Of a DNA stretch of 64,000 bases, positions 57,107 through 64,000 are shown piece after piece. The stretch spans positions 1-64,000 of the forward strand of contig WHUX01000120.1 in NCBI GenBank assembly GCA_015179025.1, given 5' to 3'. The translations under genes were made by a program, and so were the position numbers. This stretch comes from Terfezia claveryi (taxonomy: Eukaryota > Ascomycota > Pezizomycetes > Pezizales > Pezizaceae). Under the pieces are notes generated by a model. It saw nothing but the letters and a program-made list of their open reading frames with translations, made no database searches and was not told the DNA's origin. How positions within the stretch are numbered: position 1 is the first letter of the stretch; each line of letters begins with the position of its first letter.

Positions 57107-57345
57107 CATTTGGTATGACTCTTAGATTTCCCGCAACATGGTCCATAATAGTTTTTAGAGTCGGACAGCTTTTGGTATGACTCTCAGATTGCCCGCAACA
57201 TGGCTTATGACAGTTTTTAGAGTCAGACAGCTTTTGTAATAACTCTCAGATTGCCCGTGACATGGCTCATAACAGTTTTGAGAGTCGGATAGCTTTTGGT
57301 ATAACTGTTAAATTGCCTGCAACATGGCCTATAATAGTAGGAGTG
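57107..57345 (+). repeat. 62-bp tandem repeat, about 3.7 copies
   Basis: Each unit carries TTTTGGTATGACTCTCAGAT, GCCCGCAACATGGC and AGTTTTTAGAGTC. GACTCT near the front and AGAGTC near the end make every unit a short inverted repeat. Units are 80-90% alike. Confidence 0.8.
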
Positions 57346-58429
57346 AATATTAGATGCTCGAAAGATATCTTATATAAATTATTTATATACTTCAGTATGA
57401 TAGTTGATTAGCCCCGACCCAATAGTTAATTACACCTATAGTCTGGTTGGACAATACCCCCACCATTACATCTAGATCTTCATGTTTTCCCAATTGAGTA
57501 ATTTTATTGCCTAGCTTAGCCTACTCTCGTTATCTATTATTCTCGTCGGGAAGTCTATATTGTTAGTCTTAATGATCGGTCTTGGCATCTCGAGCCTTGT
57601 TGTATATATACTTCCCTTCCTCGCACTTTTTCTTCTGTTCTTTCTCTACAGTTTACCCTCTTGCCTTATCAATTCTATAATATTTCAATCAGACTAAATA
57701 CTTCTACACTTATTGGCTCCTATATGAGTATTAGTATACGCAATAATATGAAGTAATATATATGCAATAATTTGAAGTAAGATATGTATAGAATGATATA
57801 AAGTAATATATATGCAATTAATAAATGTAAAATAAGATGTATGTACAACGATATAACTCGGAAGCAATATATATATAATGTGTGATGATGTGAAGTAAGA
57901 TGTGTGCGTACAATATAGTTTATGTTTAAAAGAGGTTTATGCATAATAATATTCTAGTTAGTCATATCTACATTTACAGGAAAAGTATGTAATAGTGATT
58001 CACTTATGGCTCCACTAATATACTTACTTTAGCCTTCAATTGTATACACTATATATGAAAATCTTTTCACATGGTATGAGTTTTCAGTGAGTAATGCCCA
58101 TACAAAACATGTACTGCATGTGAGCCAGAATAATCATATGCTTACTCACTATAGAATTCACTATTTGATATACCTTATAGGTCACCTTTTTATCCCCTAT
58201 ACCATTCACATGTTGTACATATATTGAGGTGAATATTGAGGTAAGTATTTTCCTTACTTACTTTTTTTGTACTATAGTGGTACAAAATAGACTATTAGGA
58301 GGACAGAATTGATAGATATCAAAATAATAAGAATAGTTATTTTATCTCTATTTCATAAGTGTTAGCTAATCTTACTAACTAGCTCTTGGAGACATCAAGC
58401 TTCAAAAAATAAGTTTTGAATATCTAGTA
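57346..58429. other. AT-rich intergenic with degenerate ~35-bp repeats
   Basis: At 57725-57910, GCAATA, TGAAGTAA and ATATATATG recur irregularly. No gene. A micro-insertion lies at 57429-57474. Confidence 0.5.
57429..57474. repeat. Micro-insertion with 10-bp duplication
   Basis: ATTACACCTA (57429-57438) and ATTACATCTA (57465-57474) differ at one base. They bracket exactly a 26-bp insert starting TAGTCTGGTTGGACAAT and ending CCCCCACC. Confidence 0.85.
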
Positions 58430-58970
58430 GCCAATAGGGGAAAGCCAGAATATAGATGAGATAAAGAAACACTTACATCTTGAAAGTGATGCTTGTGTAA
58501 ATTATAAAAGCAATGAGCCCAAATGCTAATAGAGATAGCAGTATGGTGCAAGAGTGAGAAGCCGACTAAGTTGGAGGAGAATAAGGAAGAGAAAAAGAAG
58601 AAGATGGAGAAAAAGGTGGTGATTGTGAAGTATCCTGACTGAGAGCAGGGTATGGTAGTAGTGTTTGTAGCTGATTTCCTAATTCAGTATCTCCTCTATT
58701 AGGATACTGAGCCATTTTGGAGAGATGCAAAATACGAGAACAGCTATGCAATATGTAGTCTTAGCTAGAGACCAGATCTCCATAGTGAAAGCATCAATAT
58801 AAACAACCTTAATTAAGCTCTACCCAAAGCAAATCTTGTACGAGAAAATAAGAATTGAATCTGTAATAGGAAAACTCTCTGGGACTTGGTCTATTACTAT
58901 TACAAGCATGGAGGGGATCATGGAAGGTCATGTATCTTCACTACCACTACCTTGGGGCAGATCTCCCCAA
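58430..58970 (+). repeat. Dispersed repeat F, copy 2
   Basis: Same block order as 52240-52840, with some blocks shortened (for example the segment after GATACTGAGCCATTTTGG). It lies 6.2 kb downstream in the same orientation. No coding function seen. Confidence 0.75.
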
Positions 58971-60625
58971 TATGTTTCTTTATTATAGGCAACCTAATTA
59001 GTGGATGCTATTTATACCATACAGCAAAACGCCATACTCATATGTTTATTACAACATATATTAGGGTGTTAAAATAATATGCTTTCTTATATGCTCTATT
59101 GATCTGTTGAGCTTATATGCTTTTACATGAGCTTATTTCAGTTATTACTATCATTACTTATGTTGTATTATTCTTACTACTTTTGATCGAGCCTTTCGCT
59201 CCAGCAGCTAGCTAAACTGCTCGAAGTACAGTCTGTTTTATAGTATCATCAATCAGTATTAATCATTTAGTATCACTATCTGGCACAACTGTTGTAAGTC
59301 CAAGCATAGTTAGTAATAGTACTTAAATAGGCAAGTGCGTGGGTTGCCAGCGATACTATAGTCTGGATCGAGATCGAGTCTAAGCTTATAGGTAAAGTCA
59401 AGGTCATAGTCATAGTTCAGAAGGGTCCATAACACAGGTATAGCAGAGCAAACCTCTTAAGAATGAAGTATATAAGAAGAGATATTTGAAAAGAATGGAT
59501 CTAAAAACCATAATACTAGAGGCAATTCATAACAAGAAGAGTAATATAGGTAAAAAACTAAAAAAAGGGATACGAATAGAGATGGAATTGGGGCAATAAC
59601 TAGAAGGCAAATAAGTAAAATAATAAGCAATCTGTAACAAGATATACAATCCATAACAAGATGGGCAAGCAATCCATAATAAAATAAGCAATCTATAATA
59701 AGGCAGGGGAATGTATAACAAGATGAAGAATCTGTAATAAAGAGTATAAATTTATAATAAGAAAGGCATAAAAAGTACAAATCTATAACAAGATACCAAT
59801 CAAACTAGTGACAAGAAGTTGATTTAGAGATGAAATGTAGGCAACAACAAAAAATCTGTAGCCTTGGCATATGCATCACAATAAATGAGGTTAGTAAGGA
59901 ATCTTGGCAAGTAATTTATAGATTACTGATCGAGGTAAGTCGATAGCTAAACGAGTTATTAAGATAGGAAACTCGGACTAACTCGCTCCATAGTGTATAC
60001 TAAGTATATCTCTTCATACAAGTATCTCTCTATATAAGTATTTTCTCCATATAAGTATGTTCTTTTATTTGAGTATCTTTTTATATAAGTACTTCTCTTT
60101 ATATAAGTATATATAAGTAAGTATTCCAGTATAAACTTTCTAGTACAAATATCTCTATAAGCTTGTTTAAGTATTCTTTTTATATTCATATTCCTCTATA
60201 CAAGTATTCTTTTATATAAGTATCTCTTATTATTTCTATTATTTTGTTCTATCTAATACTTTAAGCTTTTAAGTTAAAAGAACTAAAAATATAAAGGTAC
60301 TTGTTATTCTAATTAAGAAAACATATACTATATAACTAGGTATTAAGAACTATAGTATGCAAAGTAAAGTCCATAATAATTGGAAAAAGGAGAGCTCTAT
60401 ATATTAGGAAAACTCAATTATATACACAAAAACTAAAGTGAAAGTGTATTCCTTTATTTCTACTTTCAAAATCCTATATCCCTCTTCTAAGGGCGAGTTG
60501 CTCAAAATCCTATATTCCTCTTAAAAAGAAGAGTTGTTCCTGCTCCAAAACCCTATATCGCTCTTGAAAAGAAAAGTTTCTCCAAAATCCTATATCGCTA
60601 TGTTAAAGGGAGAGTTTCTCCTATA
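58971..60625. repeat. AT-rich minisatellite zone
   Basis: Three degenerate arrays: 59520-59770 (CAATCCATAACAAGAT-type, about 20-27 bp), 59995-60235 (ATATAAGTAT plus CTCTTT, about 20 bp) and 60460-60625 (AATCCTATATC.CTCTT..AA.AGAGTT, about 45 bp, four units). No gene. Confidence 0.65.
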
Positions 60626-61413
60626 TTGTTGCATATGCAGAAGTACGCTTTTGGTCCGTACTTCCCACACACTGTTGGTAACATGACGTACCTACGAGGG
60701 TCTGATCGAGACTATTCAATAACATGCTCTCAGTCACTAAACAAACGAGCTTTAGTGAGCCAAGCGGATTATTGTCGGGAACCCCATCTACTGATGGTGC
60801 ATATGCAGCCGCATGCTCTCCAGTAAGATATAGTGCATGGGGGAAAAAAAAAAAAGAGGATGAGGCTCCGCAAAAAAAGGTAGTCATGGCATGGAACTCA
60901 AGGACAAAGAGTACATTGGTCTCTCAATGCCACCAAAACAAACCCGTCACATAGTAAACCCAAGAAAACCCCAAGGATCATTTTTTATGTATGAAAAGTA
61001 TAACGCCATCCGTAACCTAAAAAAGTAGCCTAGCTTCGCCAAAACAGACGGCATAGAACACAAAATGAAAAAATTTGTAATGCAATAAAACCACCACTCC
61101 AACTAGTAGTAACGTGGAGTCTATTAGATCGCATCCTCATGGAAATCATAATAGTCGTCTAAATTTGATAATCATGGTCCGCAACTTCCGGCACTTCACA
61201 CTCCAAATGAATGACGTGACATAAAGTGGAACTGCCTTCCTCAACACTCATATCGCCATCAACAACACATTTCATCAATATCAATATCCATGTAATGCTC
61301 AAGAGACTTCAGACCTTCCTCAGAAGATATGCATGGCCACTTGCTCGCGGTGAGATCACTCTGTCGATGGTGCTTGGCGAGCCAGTAAGAAGAGGGGCAT
61401 CTTTCCATGACTC
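60626..61413. other. Intergenic; sister-form micro-insertion near 60688-60711
   Basis: CTACGAGGG plus TCTGATCGAGACTA, identical to the insert at 7527-7549, occurs here without an obvious duplication. The remainder is the 3' flank of the phosphatase-like gene, with nothing recognised. Confidence 0.45.
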
Positions 61414-62604
61414 CTAGTTCAGAATCATTCCATCCTCTGCATCAGCGCCAGGCAGGCCAGTATCGGAGCCGTCATCCCTGAACGGGGCAGTTCCGAATCG
61501 GCCATCAACAGCAATTCCCTCCTGGCTATATTGCTCCCTATCATCCTCATACTGTGACTCTTCAAATCCCCGTTTCTTCTTACCCGCTCCCCCACTTTCT
61601 CCTCTCTCATCCTTAGCCGTATAGAGCTGATACTGCATCTGCTGATTCCTTGCCTTCTGAACCTCCCGATAACTCTTAAAAATGGGTTCCCACGCGGCCA
61701 GGGCATACTTGTGAATATCATCAAATGCCACACTAAATCTCCGTCCTTGCACCACCTGGCAAGCTTGTACGAGACTAGCCTCATAGTGATGCATAATATA
61801 ACTCGCCACCACTACCGCCGATTTCTCATTCCCGGTTTCGCAGAATACAAGGGTCGATCCCGGGCATGGAATATCCAGTGGATAGGGATTAAGTGCCTCT
61901 TGTAACACCGGCAGCACACATACTGGAGGTTGGTAAGGGAATTGCGAGCAGTGCTCTAAAACTGCAGAGTGGTAGTCGGGGTAATCTGCGGAGGCGTCGA
62001 AGTGTTTTAGGTATTCTGGGATTAGGGTCGAAAGGTAATTCCGATCAATCAACTGCGCCGCTGCCCGGAATGTCGCAATGAGAGGCGCACCATGAACCGC
62101 CGGTAGATCGAGTGTCACACGAACAGGTTCTCCAATTTTCCCAAACCGATGTTTTAAGAGCGACTCGTCTGTACTAGGTTCCACGCTCCCGCCCATGAGC
62201 TTCGCTTTTGCAGTCATACTACTTCTCACAGCAATTAACAGTGTAATTCGCCGCTGCGATAATAATTCTTTATTCCTTGTGGCTGTCATTGAGCCCAGCC
62301 ACACCCACGGTAACACCTGCTGTGCTTGTCTCCTGTTTTCGTAGGTCCATTCTTGCAGAGCAGAAGTGGTGCCAAGAAGGGATTCTAGACCGGGGGTAGT
62401 GTTATCCAAACAGCCTAAGCGTCCGATAGGAGGGCCAGAACCTGGGGCGAGGCTGGGAGGGATTAAGATGCGAGGTGGTCCGGGGATGCCGCTGGTGTAG
62501 CTGTGCTGAGGGGCGGGGTAGAGGGGCCCAGGGGAGGGAGTGCGCTTAATGCTGTCGGAAGCAAGGGAGGAGATAGCGAGGGAGCAGGTTGATGGCAAAG
62601 ACAT
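61414..62604 (-). CDS. Dual-specificity-phosphatase-fold protein, probably a pseudophosphatase
   Basis: Single exon of 396 residues, ATG 62604 to TAG 61416-61414. The N-terminus (1-85) is Pro/Ser-rich. The DSP fold begins with QVLPWVWLGSMTATRNKELL (about 96-115), matching the I-x-P-x-L-[YF]-L-G opening, and RRITLLIAV. The P-loop reads VFCETGNEKSAVVVASYIMH (253-272). The nucleophile Cys255 is kept, but the preceding His is Phe and the phosphate-binding Arg of C-x5-R is Lys261. ACQVVQGRRFSVAFDD follows as in DSPs. The C-tail is charged, with a KKKR cluster. DSPs dephosphorylate Tyr/Ser/Thr. Loss of the Arg usually abolishes activity, so a binding (STYX-like) role is inferred. Similar fungal proteins exist; whether the Lys is typical of them I cannot tell. 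Confidence 0.85.
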   Translation of the reverse strand: MSLPSTCSLAISSLASDSIKRTPSPGPLYPAPQHSYTSGIPGPPRILIPPSLAPGSGPPIGRLGCLDNTTPGLESLLGTTSALQEWTYENRRQAQQVLPWVWLGSMTATRNKELLSQRRITLLIAVRSSMTAKAKLMGGSVEPSTDESLLKHRFGKIGEPVRVTLDLPAVHGAPLIATFRAAAQLIDRNYLSTLIPEYLKHFDASADYPDYHSAVLEHCSQFPYQPPVCVLPVLQEALNPYPLDIPCPGSTLVFCETGNEKSAVVVASYIMHHYEASLVQACQVVQGRRFSVAFDDIHKYALAAWEPIFKSYREVQKARNQQMQYQLYTAKDERGESGGAGKKKRGFEESQYEDDREQYSQEGIAVDGRFGTAPFRDDGSDTGLPGADAEDGMILN

Positions 62605-62769
62605 GGTAGGCGAGCGTGAGTGGGTGGTTTAGCGGGAGAAGAGTGAACTCTGGGTTGATAAGTACGTAGCAACAGCTTATCTAAGTCAGTACAAGAGGTT
62701 AACTATAATTAGTTAGTATTTTTATTTACTTTCTTTTTTTATATTCATTCACCGTATTCTCAACATACC

Positions 62770-62880
62770 GGTCCCCATAGTAAATAAGCATATTTTAGAT
62801 ACTTCTTACGGAGTAGAATATTCTTATTTTTTTTGCTTAGTCACCATACATATGCTTGTATCTAGAAAAGCACTAAACCA
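62770..62880. repeat. MITE-like element, family 'TTACAAGCATAT', truncated copy
   Basis: CATAGTAAATAAGCATATTT, AGAATATTCTTATTTT and GCTTAGTCACCATACATATG follow the order of the 1.1-kb copy read in reverse. The outer end of one side is missing. Confidence 0.65.
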
Positions 62881-62881
62881 T

Positions 62882-62929
62882 AAGGTCGATACTAGTCTGG
62901 TTGCACTACCCCTCGCAGAAGGTAGATGC
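62882..62929. repeat. Micro-insertion with 11-bp duplication
   Basis: AAGGTCGATAC (62882-62892) and AAGGTAGATGC (62919-62929) match at 9 of 11 positions and bracket exactly a 26-bp insert. The insert starts TAGTCTGGTTGCACTACC and ends CCTCGCAG. Confidence 0.82.
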
Positions 62930-63654
62930 TATATACAATACCAAAGACCAGTGGAATAATGTCAGCATACTCAGCGCAGGATCACTGACTTTCTGGGCCT
63001 CCCAGAGCCACCTCGTTCCTCACATGTACTCTTATTTGTCTATTATTGTTTATATGCTCGCGTTGTATTTGCTATCTTATTCCGAGACTTTTCCTACTGC
63101 CAGCTAGCTTCATTCTATATTTTCCTATTTTCTCTTGATGAAGAATATATTGGTTACAAGCATACTTCCCTCTGTCCGAACGATATGCTTGCATCGAGAG
63201 TATACCGTACTATGTAGATATAAGCAGCATTATATTGAATATAGTTTTAATATTCTACGTTTTATATTATACTATAGGTCCTTGTATTTGCATAGACTTA
63301 TTATATAGCTACATTGTAGCACTTGCATACATTGGTTGATATTGCACCTATGGTATGCAGGGGTCATATAAGCTAAGAATGAGGGGATCGTTGCGAATCC
63401 TCTATTCTTAGTTTATCTGCACCCCAGGGGATCCCCCCACCCCAAATTTTCTAGCTAAGCTTGGCATCAACCGTAGTTCGCTTTTGAAAAATATAGCAAA
63501 GAACAATGGGGTTTATGTACGTTTCTTATATATGTGCATATATGTATTCATACCAGCTCATACTGAATTTCCCACCACTATACTATTATAGATACATCAG
63601 AGACTTCTCGAAATCTCGCATCTTTAGTGAAGATAGAGAATAGAATCTGATAAG
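62930..63654. other. Intergenic; short MITE relative at 63150-63202
   Basis: TTGGTTACAAGCATAC and ATATGCTTGCATCGAGAG face each other 53 bp apart, a short version of the 'TTACAAGCATAT' family. No gene recognised. Confidence 0.5.
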
Positions 63655-63845
63655 ATCCAGCCTCTGCAGCGTCTTAAGCTGGCTGATTTAAGACGCTATC
63701 GCATCCAACCTCTGCAGCATCTTAAGCTGGCCGATTTAAGACGCTATCGCATCCAGCCTCTGCAGCGTCTTAAGCTGGCCGATTTAAGATGCTATCGCAT
63801 CCAGCCTCTGCGGCGTCTTAAGCTGGCTGATTTAAGACGCTATCC
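63655..63845. repeat. 48-bp tandem array of palindromic units
   Basis: Four units start at 63655, 63703, 63751 and 63799. Each carries ATCCAGCCTCTGCAGC, then GCGTCTTAA...TTAAGACGC as a 9-bp inverted repeat around AGCTGGCTGAT. Units differ at only a few positions, some of them paired between stem arms. A partial fifth unit follows. Confidence 0.9.
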
Positions 63846-63883
63846 ATCCAGCCTCTAGCCTCTGTCTTACCCTAAACCTGTGC

Positions 63884-63935
63884 GGGCTTGGCACTGAGCG
63901 GGCTTGGCACTGAGCGGGCTTGGCATTGTGCTAGC
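63884..63935 (+). repeat. 16-bp tandem repeat
   Basis: GGGCTTGGCACTGAGC is repeated at 63884 and 63900, with a diverging third copy at 63916. Confidence 0.8.
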
Positions 63936-64000
63936 TTGTTACTTGTAGTAAGCTTGGCATACACTAAATAAAATTACTAGATTGGGAAAACAGGAGGATT

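Noticed and set aside
52240..58970. Repeat F pair as the two LTRs of one retrotransposon
   Set aside because: No TG...CA ends, primer-binding site or polypurine tract, and the interior is LINE and satellite sequence with no gag or LTR-type pol.
63655..63845. Palindromic array considered as a CRISPR array
   Set aside because: Units are contiguous with no unique spacers, and the genome is eukaryotic.

Overview
This is a eukaryotic, almost certainly fungal, window. The genes have short introns (about 40-120 nt) with GTRNGT-type donors, CTRAY-like branch sites and AG acceptors. The recognisable families are typical of filamentous ascomycetes (Pezizomycotina): a fungal rhodopsin-domain/PTH11-like membrane protein, an HSPA12-type Hsp70-like ATPase, an F-box protein and an APC-superfamily amino-acid transporter. 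Low gene density, many decayed transposons and AT-rich minisatellites fit a repeat-rich genome such as those of some Pezizomycetes or Leotiomycetes. I cannot name the species. No CRISPR array, operon, rRNA or tRNA was found.

Genes, left to right. A three-exon F-box-like gene lies on the minus strand at 4.0-5.5 kb. A single-exon 660-residue amino-acid transporter is at 12.9-14.9 kb. Two unrecognised single-exon genes are at 19.6-20.0 and 21.4-22.3 kb. A divergent pair sits at 30.6-35.4 kb: an unrecognised 510-residue protein (minus) and a nine-exon Hsp70-like ATPase (plus), sharing a 634-bp intergenic region. A four-exon rhodopsin-domain membrane protein is on the minus strand at 47.0-48.3 kb. 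A dual-specificity-phosphatase-fold protein with a damaged active site is on the minus strand at 61.4-62.6 kb. All intron-containing models were joined by eye. Each keeps one frame across every junction and ends in a stop.

The rest is mostly transposon debris. One LINE family (here family A) has a characteristic 3' tail and an RNase H plus zinc-knuckle end: 2.2-2.7 and 53.4-54.3 kb, plus solo tails at 18.7, 38.1-38.4, 38.9-39.1 and 49.5 kb. A second family (B) is at 8.8-9.3, 15.5-16.6, 22.8-23.5 and 41.2-41.5 kb. A third LINE piece (ORF1-like plus RT) at 54.4-56.2 kb abuts family A. DNA-transposon remnants cluster at 44.1-45.5 kb, including an 800-bp element with 25-bp terminal inverted repeats. 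The 57-60.6 kb stretch is AT-rich and made of degenerate minisatellites. A 48-bp palindromic tandem array lies near the right edge.

The most unusual signal is a family of ultra-short insertions (about 16-41 bp) scattered through the window. They begin with TAGTCTGGTTGGCAC, or its reverse complement, and the longer ones end near CCCTCGTAG. At least ten sit exactly between direct repeats of 8-11 bp that look like target-site duplications. A sister form keeps the same two ends but has a different middle. I know of no described element this small with such duplications.
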